A DNA stretch of 64,000 nucleotides from Nageia nagi (GCA_050084985.1 JBITNC010000001.1:128030001-128094000); one strand, 5' to 3'; numbered from the stretch's first letter, positions 10,555 through 23,914 are shown. Program-made: numbers and translations. Notes: a model not told the origin generated them from the sequence alone.

Positions 10555-13500
10555 TATTTATTATATAAACATAGGATAACCCTGGTTTAAGAAAACCTCT
10601 AGATTTGATTTCTTTGACTAGTATTCTAAGTTAGGATAGCATAGGTGAAATATTATTTAGGATTAGGATTAATTTTTTATTTGTGTTTTAAATTATTTAA
10701 TTTTTTATTATATATATATAATATATATATAATATTATATTGTTTTTTTTTTTTACTTTTTATTAAATAGTTTTAATTATAAAATCTTGTGGGGTTTGAT
10801 TTAGTTTTATTTTATTTTGTCTTTAAAACCTTAAACTTTGCATCTATTAATTGTGAGAAAGGTATGGTTGTGAAATTTTAGGTTATCAATTGAATATAAC
10901 TTGTAATTTGTAAATGTTTAATACATATAATCAAGTCAAAAAAGTTGTAAAAGATAGTGATATAATAAATATTTAAAAATTGCATTATATCACTTCATCG
11001 CTTTAGATCATATGAAATCACCTAAGAACTTTCATTATATGTTAGGAAATTGCAAAAATAATTTAAAAAAAAAATCAAGATAAATATGCAAATAAGCCCA
11101 TGATAATGGTTAAATTTTGCACTCATATAGTAACTATGATCCATATACCTACTACTATTGCCTCATCACAATGACATGGAACACTCTTTGACTTCCTTGG
11201 TCAATCGCCATCCAATGCCAATGCTAGAAATCAAATGCATGCTAGGGATCCAACTTTAGACTCATCTCATTTGATAAGATAAATAACACCCAACACAAGT
11301 ACTTCTGAATTTTATCTAAAATGTGCATATGTAACCTCTTCACAAAAGCATGTACACAACCTCCTCCTTTCCTATCTATAACTAAAGCCATTTTAATTGT
11401 CATTCTACGCAAAGATAGAGATACAAGGTTGTGGTTTGGGTAGTAATAATAGTAATACCAACTTATATAATTTCAATAGTGATGGCTACATTAACATTAA
11501 GAAGGAAGTGTTGGATTCTTGTACCAAATATTGGAGGATTGCAAAGAAGTGGCATATTAAGCTTTATGCTTGAGAGATAGAGGAATTTATTTTTGGAAAA
11601 TATTTCTTTATTATTCCAACTTGTCACAAACCTTTTAATGATGGTGTTGAAGAACTTGGATTCCCTAACTTACATGCCTTTTCCTGGTCCAAAGTTCGAC
11701 GCTAGCTATGTCAAGTTGGTTGTTTTTGGTTTCAAAGTTTTCAAGGTGTTTCTTTTGTTCCAAAAAGACATGTGAACATAATTATGAGGGAACTTGACAA
11801 TCCTTCTCATCCCAAACTATTTTGAAGGAAGTTGCAAAAATACCCAAACCCATACTAAAAGAATATGATTTATAATACAATATTTATAATATGCAGTGTG
11901 TGGGAGTGGAAGACTACGTATGATTTGGAAAAGGTGGTAGTGCCAAGGAGCTTATGTACAATCTAAGTCTAAATGAGTGGAATTAGCTTCCACCATATCC
12001 CTTGAAGAACCTACTTGATTTTTTTCCACATGTACAATCATGTATGTGACCCAACATATCTAACGATTTTTTAGTCTTCCTTGATATGATATCAATAATT
12101 TCATGTACCCTTCAATTCTCTTCCTTTGAAACTTTGAGGAGTATGATGGAAAACATTTGTTCATGCTAAAAAATAGATAACTTATTTTGTTAAGGTTGTA
12201 GATGTTATTTAAAATTAAAGGATCTAAATCTAAATTCACATGTTGTTGGTATTTTTTTAAGTCTTCTCTTTTTAAGATAGAAGAAAGAACATAATATAAC
12301 CAAAACAAGCTTGGTGGTTTTATTATACAACTTAATTATACGAGCAATAATCATTCAAACATTTAATTGATATATATTTACTTTTGGACAAACTTTGATA
12401 TGTCCTAGAAACTAAGGGGTTTAAAATGATGTTAAAATACTTATCTATCTACCTATATTCTTTCTTGTATGCTCTTATATGCACATTCTTTCTTGCATGC
12501 ATTTTTTTTAATCATTTAGATATGCACATCATTCTCATGGTATATATAAGCACATCTCTTCTCCTAAAAAAAAATGTATTGGATCTATATGAGCACAAAT
12601 TTTATGATGATCGTTTACACATCAAAGGCATTCTTTCATGATCATAGTAGAATATAAGACTTACAAATAATAGTCAATAGACATTCAAAAATTTACATCC
12701 AAGTCTCAATTAACCAATTGAAATCAAAAGCTGTTTGTGTCAAACTAACTTGTTACAAAGATCCAACACTTTCAAGGTGATGCATCTTGCAATTCATTAT
12801 TATGTTTCAATATACCATAATCATCTTCACAACATTCAAACCCTAATCATCATTGTCTTTAAATTTGCAATTTTAAGGTAGAAATCAAGTAGATAATAAG
12901 TATAATCATTTATTTTATTTTGCATACATATTCTTTTATCATAATCCTAATAAATAATTACTTTCTCTTTTATTTTCTACTTTCTTAAGTGAATAAGATA
13001 CCTAGCCATCAAAATCATGATTTATTATTCATGTTTCTTAATATTTTTTTGCAAGTTATCTTTAAATGCATGTACAATTTACTAATAAAAGCATTCATTT
13101 GCCATTATATATGAATAAATAAAATAAAGGCAAAACATAATTATTGTAATAACTTAAGCTTTCATTATTGTTTAAATGTACATGGAGATAAAATTTGGTT
13201 TAATTATAATCTTACAAATGCTTTATTTATGTTCTATATTTATGGTATGATATTAATGATATGCATTGTGTCCTATCGATACTTCATGAATATTTGAAAT
13301 GTGAATACCATAGAGTCATATATTGTGTCCTCATTAATATGAATCCTTAAATTATTGCAATAAGGTACGCACATCAAATGAAGAGATGGTTCAATCAATA
13401 CATTACAACCAAAATTTATCATCAAGGGAGTTAAAATAAGATACAACTTAGTCTAATCATAATGAATCACTATCCAATCAAAATGAATCTTCATATTATC

Positions 13501-13760
13501 AACAAGCATTTTTATTGAACCAAAATATGTCCTCATCTATCTAGAATCTATCTTCACATAATCAAAATGCAAGATCATTTGATTAACGCATGATATCCTC
13601 TAATCAAGCATCAAATCCTAAAATTATAAGCAACATCATGGAAGATATAAATTTGATAGGAATTATACAGTATAAATTATACAACACTTATTTATTCATT
13701 TAAAATATAGATACCTAAAAATAATTTTCTATTTATCATAAAATCATATTTATAGTATCT
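10555..13760. other. AT-rich intergenic DNA, no supported gene
   Basis: It includes a (TA)n-rich stretch near 10710-10740. Around 11450-11830 several short frames give coding-looking fragments such as ELGFPNLHAFSWSK, broken by stops. That may be an old pseudogene, but I could not assign a family. Confidence 0.45.
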
Positions 13761-13765
13761 AAAAT

Positions 13766-14266
13766 TGAAGGAATTGCACTATAAAGAATACAATCCTAAA
13801 TGCCCAAGATTATATCAAAGCTCTCCAATTCAACACTATTCTAACCCAAGAAGACAATCTCACAAATTGAATCAAGATGTAAGTGGTTCCTCCAACTAGG
13901 AGTACATCCACTAACTAGATCTCACTTCATTCACAAACATGAATATCTTACAATTATCCTAACTCATCTCCTAAACACTATCCTATAGCATAGCTTTACT
14001 CCACAAATTGGTGTATGATCCAAAGAGAAAGCATTCTATTTATAGGAAAAAATCCCTCTTTGGATCACCTTTTTACCCAATGTACAAAAGCATGACATGC
14101 ACATCCTTTTACCCAAGGGGAATGCTCATGACATGGAATGTAGGACAAGTAACATTATCATATTCACTTAAATACTTAAGGTATCAAATGATACCCTTAA
14201 GTATTAATGAACTTACATAGAAGATTATTACAAAACCTTTATAATAATGCATTATACATTCCAACA
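13766..14266 (-). repeat. 3' LTR of copia element E (family B)
   Basis: 501 bp; on the minus strand it starts TGTTGGAATGTATAATG and ends CAATTCCTTCA. It contains the U3 palindrome around GGTATCAAATGATACC and a TATA box (14045-14036). A purine tract, AAGGGGAAG on the minus strand, sits at 14275-14267. Confidence 0.9.
14036..14045 (-). promoter_or_regulatory. TATA box in family-B LTR (3' LTR of E)
   Basis: The minus strand reads CTATAAATAG. The 5' LTR copy has ATATAAATAG at 23164-23155. Confidence 0.55.
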
Positions 14267-15035
14267 CTTCCCCTTAATGCAATATTGGGATAGAGTGAAT
14301 AAGAGAGAAGAAAGAAAGAAAGTAAGAGAGTTCTCCTCCAAACAGATACAACGAAGATGAGAAATTTTTACATATTTATGAAATAAGATAGATCTAGTTT
14401 ATGACTCACTACTTTTCTAAATACAATCATCAACCACAACTGGTTTCAATATACATGAAGTAGTCATCCAATTGGAAGTCATGAAGAGTCTCCAAGAGCC
14501 TGCATACTTGAAATAAGTAACCTGCAATCTCAAAGGAACCTGCAAGTCATAAGCAACTCAAATAACAAGATCAATTAGATGCAACATATTCATATCAACA
14601 AGGATAGATGAATCACTCAAATGCCATCATGGACTGATTAATGGTGTACATAAGTCATCACAAATATGCAAAGCCAAAACTTATCGTCACTTACTATATA
14701 TAAAATATGTGTTGATTATCATTACAAAATAGAGCATGCACATATGAGTTCCTCACATATGGATAACTGAATAATCTCAAAAGACAAATAAGAGTTCTTC
14801 ACACATGGATAACTTAACAGTGCTATATTGGCCAACATTTTGCTTTTAAAAATTTATACAATAAGTTCTTCACATAGAGCAAACTTACCATGAAGGTGTA
14901 CAAAAAAATCAATACTATACAGCACAAAATTCTCCTAAGGGTGAAGTTGCCATCATAAACATGAATTCAACATAAGAATTCAAACTTCACTCCCCCTTGA
15001 AGGCAACTTCACCAACCCGATAGCATCCCTAAACT
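14267..15035 (-). other. 3' untranslated region and polypurine tract of copia element E
   Basis: Non-coding. It starts (element 3' end) with the purine tract next to the LTR and carries scattered copies of a motif like AGTTCTTCACATAGAGCAAA, which element B has expanded into a tandem array at the same place. Confidence 0.65.
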
Positions 15036-16060
15036 TACAAAACTAAGCTTCTGGGAGGGGCTTGGTGAATAAATTAGCAGAGTTTAAGGTGGATGGATAA
15101 TACTCTAGGTATATGATGCCATCAAGAACCTTCTCCTTGATAAAATGGGCATGAATTTCCACATGTTTTATTCTTTGATGGAACACAAGATTCTTAGCCA
15201 AAGAAATAACCAATTGATTATCTAAAGAAATCAAAGATGAGCCACCTTGCTCATACCTAATTTCTTTTAGAAGATGCCTTAGTCAAATGGCTTCCTAGGC
15301 TACAACAAACATGACATGATATTTAGTTTTGTGTTGGAAAGAGAAATAGTAGGCTACTTCTTGGAATTCCAAGAGATAGCATTTGAACTAATGCTAAACA
15401 CATACACAAAGGTTGATTTCTTATCATCTCTATCTCCCCCATAGTTAGAATTTGAGAATCTAGAGAGAATAAATGAGGGCAACTTAGAATACTTGAGAGC
15501 AAGATCCTTAGTCTTTGCAACATACCTTAAGATTTGTTTAACAACATTGAGGTGCTCAACATATGGTTTTCGCATGAATCAAGCCATTAGATTCAAGAAC
15601 CTTCTTTTTGATAAAATGGCATGGATTTCTACATGTTTTGTTATCTAATCAAACATAGGATTCTTAGCCAAAGAAATAGCCAATTGATTATCTGAAGAAA
15701 TCAAATATGAGACACCTTGCTTATACCTAATTTTTTTAGAAGATGCCTTAGCCAAATGGCTTCCTAAGCTACAATAGACATGGCATGATATTCAACTTTT
15801 ATAGTGAAAAGAGAAATAGTAGGCTGCTTCTTGGAAGCCCAAGAGATAACACTTGAACCAATGCTAAACATAGATATAAAGGTTGATTTCCTATCATCTC
15901 TATCTCCCCCATAGTCAAAATCTAGAGAGAATAAATGAGGGCAACTTAGAATACTTAAGAGCAAGATCTTTAGTCCTTGCAACATACCTCAAGATTTGTT
16001 TAATAGCATTGAGATGCTTAACATATGAATTTCACATGAATCAAGCCATCAGATTCATTG
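15036..16060 (-). pseudogene. copia RNase H domain of element E, partly duplicated in tandem
   Basis: Minus-strand fragments match the copia RNase H end: KPYVEHLNVVKQILRYV, NSNYGGDRDDKKST (normally DSDYGG), AISW, then SLAKNLVFHQRIKHVEIH and a C-terminal ANLFTKPLPEA at about 15043. A stretch of roughly 465 bp is present twice (15122 to about 15590, and about 15592-16053), so the module repeats with a second DYGGDRDDRKST block. Stops and frame changes occur in both copies. The domain would degrade RNA of RNA-DNA hybrids during element replication. This copy cannot work. Confidence 0.75.
15122..16053. repeat. tandem duplication of about 465 bp inside RNase H of copia E
   Basis: Both units run from an ATCAAGAACC / ATTCAAGAACC border through TTCTTAGCCAAAGAAATA, GAAGATGCCTTAG, GAGAAATAGTAGGCT, ATCATCTCTATCTCCCCC and CACATGAATCAAGCC. 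They differ at many sites, so the duplication is old. Confidence 0.8.
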
Positions 16061-16860
16061 CAAAGGCAATATCTGACCTAAAAATAGTCAAATATAAAAG
16101 ACTACCAATTAATTACCTATAAGCTGTAGCATCAGTTAACTGAGAGTCAGAGCTCAAAGAAATAGACATTCCTAAAGAGATTGGGATTGTAACATATCTA
16201 CACTTCTCCATTCCAAACTTTTGGAAGATGTCTAATATATACGTAGATTGATTGAGATAAGTACAATCCTCTTATTGATACACTTGCATTCTAAGATAGT
16301 AGTGCAAGAGACCAAGATTAATCATTTCAAATGTTACCTTAAGTTTGTATATGCACTCTTGAATGATTTCTTCATTATTCTCAGTTATCAGAAGATCATC
16401 CACATAAAGAAGAATCAAGACCATATCTTTTGTTTGATTGAACACATATAGATCAAAATCAAAAAAACACTTGGAGAAATCAATGTTTGCAAAATACCCT
16501 AAAATCTTCCTATACCAGGCTCAAGGTGCTTGCTTAAGTTCAATAATGACTTATTTAGCTTGCACATAAAGGATTCTTTACCTTCCACAATGAACCCTTC
16601 TATTTGATTCATGAAGATTTCCACATCTAATTCACCATTGAGAAATGCACTCTTGACGTCATGTTGAAAAACTTTCCATCCTTGAGCTACAAAAAGAGTA
16701 AAGATAATTCTCACAATAGGCATCTTTTCCATGGGAGCAAAGGTTTACTCATAATCTACATTGTATTTCTGAGCAAAACCTTTAGCTACTAACCTTGCCT
16801 TGTATTTCTCAATATCCCCAATAGAATTAAACTTGACCTTTAAGATTCACTTATTGCTAA
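16061..16860 (-). pseudogene. copia reverse transcriptase of element E, decayed
   Basis: Minus-strand translation shows MPIVRIIFTLFVAQGW, then FQHDVKSAFLNGELDVEIFM (the block with the first catalytic Asp, intact here), MCKLNKSLLNL (normally KKSLYGLKQAPRAW) and, at about 16410-16390, the YVDD catalytic block. Several frameshifts separate the blocks. The wild-type protein copies element RNA into cDNA in the virus-like particle. The QxDVKSAFL block here is the reference showing that element B has lost it. Confidence 0.8.
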
Positions 16861-18335
16861 TCACATTATTCTCATTGGGATAAAAACTAAATCCCAAGTT
16901 TTATTTTTCATAAGCACCTCATACTCCACTTTCATGGTTTCCATCCAACACTCATGCTTAGGAGCTTTTTTGAAGGTTGAGGGCTCATGCTTATTTTCAA
17001 TCTTGGTAAATAAAGATTTTTTCAAGGTCATGCTCCTTGTTACTCTTTATGTTGAAGAATTTTGCTCTTGAGGTGATTTGTCTACATTAATATCTAATCA
17101 GCTAGGTGCAACTAAAGAGTCCTCTGAATCATCCACATCCTCATTAGAAGCAGATTCTTTAGGAAGTTCATTAATCTTTACATCCCTTGAAATAAACATA
17201 GATTTGTAGGTGGAGAGTAGATCCTGTAGCCTCTATGTTGATTGTCATAACTTATAAAGATGCATTTTTTAACCTTTTTATCTAACTTATTCCTTTTCTA
17301 AAAAATAATATAGGAGAATGCTTCACAACCAAACACCCTAAGGTGAGAAATGTTAGATTTTCTTCTTGATCATGCCTCAAAAGGAGTTTTACCCTAAATA
17401 ACTTTTTTGGAACACCTATTCAAGGTGTAAATAGCAGTGCTCATAGCTTCACTCCACAAGAAACTAGGAAGATTACCTAGCATGTATCTAGTCATCTCTA
17501 TAATTATCTTGTTTTTCCTTTTGGCAACACCATTCTATTGAGAGTGTAAGGAATCATAAAATACCTCTTGATTCCATACTTAGCATAATATTCATTAAAT
17601 TCATTGCTATTATATTCTCCCCCATTATTTGATCTCAACATCTTGATTTTAAGGTTAGTTTGATTTTCAACTAAGACATTAAAATTCTTGAAACTCTCAA
17701 AGGTTTGATCCTTTTGATCAAATAGATAGCTAAAAATAATCCTATTATAGTCATTAATGAAGTTCAAGATGTAATATGCTCCTCCAAGTAACTTAATCTG
17801 AAACAGACCCATTAGGTTTGAATGCACAAGTTGAAGAAGTTGAGATGTTCTTATTACCTTATGTTTTTCAAACTTTTATCTATGCATCTTGCCAAGAATG
17901 CACTTCTCGTATAGACCAATCAAAGGAAAAATTGAAAACAAACCTTCTATAAGTTATTGATCTTTCATTACTTGAATACTCTTATGGTTAAGGTGCCCTA
18001 AACATTGGTGCCAAAGATTACCTCTAGAACGCATATTTGTAGCAAGACACATCTTTGTTGGAACTTGATCCATAATGTAAAGATCATATTTTACTGACCC
18101 TTTAACCAGCATGGCAAGTCCTTTATTTATGCACCATGATTGAGAATCAAACTCAAAAAAGTACTCTTTTCTAGTAACTTGGATCACAGAGAAAAGGTTC
18201 ATCCTAAGCTTAAGAGCATAGAGCACATTTTTAAGTACCTTCTCGTGAATCAACACACCTCCAATGCCTTGGAGTTCAAGGATAGAGTTATCACCTATCA
18301 CAATTGCATCTTTCTTATACTTGTGATAATTTTTA
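16861..18335 (-). pseudogene. copia GAG-pre-integrase, integrase and linker of element E, decayed
   Basis: Minus strand: HQCLGHLNHKSIQVMKDQ (zinc-binding region, about 18010-17955), HSNLMG at 17824-17807 where active copies have HSDLMG, and RSNNGGEYNSNEFNEYY where RSDNGGEY is expected. The later Glu block is frame-broken. Both catalytic Asp to Asn changes fit C-to-T decay. A linker with weak similarity to the copia post-integrase region runs to about 16900. Integrase would insert the cDNA into the genome; this copy is dead. Confidence 0.75.
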
Positions 18336-19364
18336 AACTTATATTTTTCAAAGCATAGGTGATTAGTGCAACCAGAGTCAATAATTCAATCAGACAAAAA
18401 AGTGTGAGACATGGAGTAGAGTGCTACAATAAAACCAACTTGAATATTCTACTTTCCTTTAAAGTTCTTTACATTTCCATTACTTTTATTCTTTTCCTCT
18501 CTTTTCTTTTTGTAGAAATCAACTTTTTTGTGACTTTGGATGCCACAATAGTTATAATTACCATCAAACTTTTTCTAAGGATATGGATTATTTGCTTTAT
18601 TTTTTCCATCTCTTTGCTTAAAGTGGTTGTTGTTACCATTATTCCTATTGCTATTGTTATTATTCTTGTTGTTGCCATTATTCCTTCTACTATTGGTGCT
18701 ATTTTTTCTTTTCTCAAACCTTTTGGAGGAAGAAGGATAAGATTTCTTTTGATGGTTGAACTTCTTCTTAAAAAGATTTTGGTTGCTCCAAGAGCAACAT
18801 TATTATCCTTAGGAGAAGAAATCAACATCTTTTTGTTAAGGGTTTCCTCATACTTCAAAAGGAGCCTAGAAAGGTTCTCAAGGGAGAAGACTTCTTCTTC
18901 ATCATTAAACCTTATTTCCATAACCATCATAAAGTTTTCAAACTTTGAAGAATGATGAAGGCCATAAACTTATCATTGATCCAATTGCACCCATAAGCAA
19001 CAAGTTGAATCCTTAGGTTAATGATTTTGTTCAAGTAGATGGTAACATTTTCACCTTCCCCTTGATGAGATTGAAGCAAATTTTAGAGAATAGTAAACCT
19101 TTTTGAAAACTTTGAACCAAAGTATATTTGCTTAAGTTTATCCCAAGTTTCTTTTGTTAAGGTTGAAGAGAAAATCATCAAGAGCACATCATCTAAAACT
19201 ATATAGAATATCATGGAATTGCTAACTCATTCTTTGTGTTGTAAGCCTCTAGTGCCTTCTCATCTATAGGAGATACAAGGTTCTCATTCACTATTTGCCA
19301 AAGCTTTCTTGATTGAAATTTAGCTCTCATCCAAGGTTCCCAAATACCAAAGTTGGAACCATCA
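18336..19364 (-). pseudogene. copia gag-protease of element E, decayed, N-terminus split by a solo LTR
   Basis: Minus strand: protease IIDSGCTNH near 18395-18365 (the Trp before it is a stop), zinc-knuckle region near 18560-18530, and FNDEEEVFSLENLSRLLLK with EETLNKKMLISSPKDNN (about 18915-18800) from gag. The knuckle has lost ligands: Tyr for the first Cys and Phe for the last. The gag N-terminus continues beyond the inserted solo LTR, at 19869-19905, where the start codon appears as ATA. Multiple stops. The same Tyr is seen in element D, so it may be a feature of family B. Confidence 0.75.
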
Positions 19365-19369
19365 AGAAT

Positions 19370-19863
19370 TGTTAGAATTTGTAATAAAATATTGTGAATA
19401 TCTAAACTCCTTGTAAGTTCAATTAATCACTTAAAGGATATGTAGATACCTTAAGGGATTAATTGAATACTTTATTATGTGTGGACTTTGATCTAACCAT
19501 GGGGTTAGTTGGTAAGTTAAAGTTAGGTCACACATTTATTGTAACCTTAACCTAACCCTTGGGTTAAAGGGAGGTTAGGGAGGTGCTCTCAAGCTATAAA
19601 TAGAGGGCCTCTCCTCTTGTAAACACATCTAAGTTTTGGAGTAAGATTACTCTACTAGGTTGTGTAGGAGAGAGCAAGAGAATAGTTGTAAGAGAGGCAT
19701 AGATTGAGAATAGAGAACTAGTTGTGGATGTACTCCCAAGGAGGGAGGAACCACATTATATTGGTGTCATATTGTGTGAATGATGTTCTTAGAATTGTAG
19801 ATGATGAATGATTTAGCTTCCTAGTCTTGAACCTTGGGAATTAGATCTAGGCTAATTCCATCA
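19370..19863 (+). repeat. solo LTR of copia family A in gag of element E
   Basis: 494 bp, starts TGTTAGAATTTG, ends ATTCCATCA, flanked by the duplication AGAAT (19365-19369 and 19864-19868). There is no internal sequence, so it arose by LTR-LTR recombination after a full insertion. It carries the U3 palindrome and a TATA box like the other family-A LTRs. It shows family A was active after E had inserted. Confidence 0.92.
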
Positions 19864-19905
19864 AGAATGTGTTTGGGTAAAAAGGATTCTCCTATTTACT
19901 ACATA

Positions 19906-22870
19906 AGAATGGTAAAAATAATAAGCATATGGTTTAATATATAACATTACATGTTAAATTTAATTAACTAAGACATACTTGATTTGATTCACAAGTGCAA
20001 ACATTTTACAACTCAAATATACATCCCATGTGCCCAAATACTTTTGTCATCACCAAGAATAATAGATGTAGAGTGACATTGTTGATGCTTATTTTCTTAT
20101 CTTAAATTAGGCCTTCACCTAGATGCCCACATAAGAGGAGCCCAAGTACTACCAATCCTCAACCAGTTCACCTTAGTCAATATTATACTCTCACAAGAAC
20201 TTACTATTTTCCAAGGTTATGATGTTTATTAGATCAACCAAATTATTAATTTTGATTAAATTTTAAATTATCCTCTTAGGTTATTAGAATAATCCCTGAA
20301 TGGACATGTGAACATGTGATATCACTACACACATGCTTGTCCACCTAGTAGAGTTATATCCAAATCAACATAGGACTTAGGGGTAATTGAGAAGTATGAA
20401 CTTTTAATCATTTGGATCGTTAAACTTAAAGGCTCTAGTCCACCTATCCTCACCTCATGGCTCCCCAAGCAAGTCATGTTACAAAATTTACATATGGATG
20501 TGTTCATTTTAATGGGTTGCTCATTTCAATATTTGCTTTTTTATTTGCATAAGCAAATAAATCAAAATGCAAGACATGAAGTAAAGTGCGTAAAATGAAC
20601 CATCATTCATTCATAACTTAGAACCTAAGAATCCAATGGGTTTTGTTTACTAACCCCTAAAGGACATCTTTACACAAGTCCATTCTTAACTTTGCATAAG
20701 GAATAATTACTTAGAAAAGTAATAAATATTCATCATTTTTCATTTAGAAAGGCATCAAATATTCTATGCATCATTCCCATAACTTGAAATTTTAAGTAAA
20801 AATATCCAAGCAAAAAAAATAAATAAAGATTTATGATCTCCCCCTTCAAAAAAAAAAAACACTTGAGGAAAAAAAATGATAAGTTTATACTTTAACCAAT
20901 TAGCCTAAAAAATTGCCATACTTACTAAAATTGCATTCCTACCAATGCAATACAAAAATTCCTTCATTTTTACTTAAAAAAATATCTAAGTAAAAACAAA
21001 TTACATTTAAGGGGTACTTAAAAAAATGCAATTACATCAGGTAACAATACTTTTAGTACTCTCCTCTATTTTAATATTCTCAAATAATGATTTATCCACA
21101 ACTTTCAAATAAAGCATTGAATGTTGAAAAATAATTACTTGTTTACTTGTAAGAAATTAAGGCTTAGTTTTTACTCTTACTTCACTCTAAGTCAGACTCA
21201 TTAAGGCATGCCATGATGGGTTGAACTTGATGAGGGAAAAAAATTTAAATAGTTTAAAAAATAACACTATGTTAGTTAAAAATGCATATTTAAATCATTT
21301 AATACTTAGAAAAGAAAATAAAGTGTTTTAAAAAAAATTCTAAAAGTGTTTATTCCCTTTAGCAATTGTAATTTAAACATAAAAAAATTCCTTTTGAAAT
21401 TTGCCACTTGAAAAAAAAAATAGTAAAAAAAAAATTAAGAGGAAAGATGATAATTTACTCAATCATTAATGCACATTTGACCCTCTGTGCACTCCAAGTC
21501 AAAGTCATTAAAATAAAAAAAACTTGATTTACAAGCAAGAAACAACAACCAATTAATAACTTGACCTAATAGAGAAACAAATTCAATTGCATCATGGAAG
21601 AGGGAAAAAAAATGAGGGAGAACAAACCCACACAAAGAAGTATTACTCATAGCCAACTACCATTAGGAGGTAGATGACACTATGGAGCAAAGGTGAGTGG
21701 TTAGTTCAAGGTTGCAAGAAGGAGTAGGACATGAGTGTCATAGAAGATTGAGCGATGAATAGCTAAGCTAGCCAACATATACAAGCCCTATTCATTTTGA
21801 CACTATGGCTCCCACTTCATCCTCTGCTAATCGAGTGGGAGCTTCTTGGAAGCACTTTATATCATTTCATAGGGGGTTATACACCACCCCTACTACAATA
21901 AGACAAGGTTCTAGGTGAGTTTCATTCACTAAATTAATGCACCCCTTATTATCTACATAAAGATTGACACCTTATTGAATAATAGAAAGGCATAGCCAAA
22001 TGCTTTACTCAATGTTCATCATGATGATCCCCATGTCACCTTCGAAGCCCTTACACCCCTCGTAGCTAGGGAAGTATCTGCTTGGAGTTAGATTGATTTT
22101 TGTGGGGCTTCTCCCACATAGGTAGAAGAGGCCAGGATAGACTGCATAGAGGTCATGAAGAAATGAAGATAGTGGAGGTAGGATCATGATTGAAATGACA
22201 AAGGGAAAGTCAAACAACAGATGGTCTTTAACGGGCTACAATGGTTTTTTTATTTTAATTTTCAAGGCCACAAGGGCCTTTTCAAAGGCTAGGAGGGCTT
22301 TAGTCAAAGGACCCCCTTTTTGTTACACCTAAAATTTCCTATTTTGTTTTAATAATAAAACATGTACATTGCAATCCAATGTAATATATTAGCAATATAT
22401 TTTATGTTTCCCTTCTAAAAACTAAGTCTCCTCTTTTTAGAATAAAACATGTATATTGTAAAGAAGATTACAATGTAAAAGTAAAAAAGTAATTGTGAAA
22501 AAAATTATAATAATAGTTTTTGTACACAATCATAATACATTTTTTTTATATTAAAAAAAATGTATTATGATTGTGTATATTTTTTATTTCAAACTAAAAA
22601 ATTATAGAAATATTTTAAACATCTTTTGTAACTAACAGAAAAAAATGTTATTAAAAGATTTCATGACCATATATTGCTAAATTTAAGCATATTTTGTAAA
22701 GGAAATAGACTAACACATAATACAAAATATGTTAGTATCATATTGAAATAATCCAAGATAAATAACCATGAAAGAAGGAATCTATACCTTCTCTTGATTT
22801 TACCTCAATAATGAAGTGTAATATGAGGAATGAAGACCTTCAAGATGTTGAAGAAAAGCTTCCACATCAA
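19906..22870 (-). other. long 5' leader of copia element E, candidate intron
   Basis: About 2.9 kb between gag and the primer site. In element order: ATTGAG|GTAAAA (donor GT at 22803-22802), T-rich tracts, a variable block of more balanced composition (about 21460-22200), a TTAAGT-rich block, the conserved segments near 20640-20690 and 20100-20200, and CATTCTTATGTAG before gag (about 19910). Same plan as the leaders of A and C. No coding sequence seen. Confidence 0.6.
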
Positions 22871-22884
22871 GCTCTGATACCAAA
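22871..22884 (-). promoter_or_regulatory. primer binding site, copia element E
   Basis: Minus strand TTTGGTATCAGAGC next to the 5' LTR: initiator tRNA-Met site, intact. Confidence 0.85.
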
Positions 22885-23313
22885 TGAAGGAATTGCACTA
22901 TAAAGAATACAACCCTAAATGCTGAAGATCATATCAAAGCTATCTCATTCAACACTATTCTAACCCAAGAAGATAATCTCACAAATTGACTCAAGATGTA
23001 AGTGGTTCCTCCAACTAGGAGTACATCCACTAACTAGATCTCACTTCATTCACAAACATGAATATCTTACAATTCTCCTAACTCATCTCCTAAACACTAT
23101 CCTATAGCATAGCTTTACTCCACAAATTGGTGTATGATCCAAAGTGGGAGCCTTCTATTTATATGCCAAAATCCCTCTTTGAATCACCCTTTTACCCAAT
23201 GTACAAAAGCATGACATTAACATCCTTTTACCCAAGGGCATGCTCATGACATGGAGTGTCGAACAAGTAACATTATCATATTCACTTAAATACTTAAGGT
23301 ATCAAATGATACC
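22885..23313 (-). repeat. 5' LTR of copia element E, inner part (rest at 32336-32406)
   Basis: 429 bp here plus 71 bp at 32336-32406 make one 500-bp family-B LTR split by the gypsy insertion. The break lies inside the U3 palindrome. The last five bases (ATACC, 23309-23313) are the target duplication repeated at 32331-32335. Confidence 0.92.
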
Positions 23314-23484
23314 TGTTGATTGAGATTGTGTAATATGTGCGCCTGGAACAATCTTAACCAAAGTAGTTCACGAACAGACTGTAGGACGCGGCCTGATCTC
23401 CGGAGAAGGCCGGTTCCTTATCCATTGGGCAGAGAAAAAGTAACAGGAAAGAGATAAAAAGAGTAGGGAGCGAGAGATTTAAGC

Positions 23485-23562
23485 AAAAGGATAGGGTAAC
23501 AAGAAAGGAAGTAAAAGGATAGGGTAACAAGAAAGGAAGTAAAAGGATAGGGTAACGAGAGA
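23485..23562. repeat. 28-bp tandem repeat in gypsy LTR, 2.8 units
   Basis: AAAAGGATAGGGTAACAAG starts units at 23485, 23513 and 23541; the third decays to AACGAGAGAG. The same array occurs in the other LTR from about 31070. It lies downstream of the promoter, in transcribed sequence. Confidence 0.9.
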
Positions 23563-23904
23563 GAAAGCAAAGGGGTAGATCACTAGTTCAGCGCGGGCTT
23601 TCGCAGTGTGCGAAACCTTGGCCTGAATCTAGTGTCGCAGCCACAGAACAAGTTCTCACTCTCTGAATAGCTCCCCAGCTTCTACTCTACCATGTAGCAG
23701 ACACAGTTATACTAGCAACTCGCAACTATTACTCAGGAAACAAGCTAAGCTGCCACAATGTAACCAAATTAAGAATAACAATTACGAGTGCTAGACAAGA
23801 AAGGTCAAGATGGTTTCATAGTACCGGACTGAAGCTACAGGTCTTCGAGAACAAATGAAAAGGGCAATACTAGGCTTCCGACCCTAGTTTCTCTTTATTT
23901 TCAT

Positions 23905-23914
23905 ATATTTATAC
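23905..23914 (-). promoter_or_regulatory. TATA box of gypsy LTR
   Basis: The minus strand reads GTATAAATAT in a GC-balanced setting. It is the best TATA candidate in the LTR and lies about 290-590 bp downstream of the TGACGTCA cluster. The U3/R border would fall near 23880. Confidence 0.55.

Noticed and set aside
10705-10740. TA-rich microsatellite as a possible matrix-attachment or origin site
   Set aside because: Simple AT repeats are common throughout this AT-rich window and nothing else supports a function.
18359-18955. 198-codon hydrophobic plus-strand frame
   Set aside because: Antisense shadow of the decayed copia E gag, whose motifs read clearly on the minus strand.
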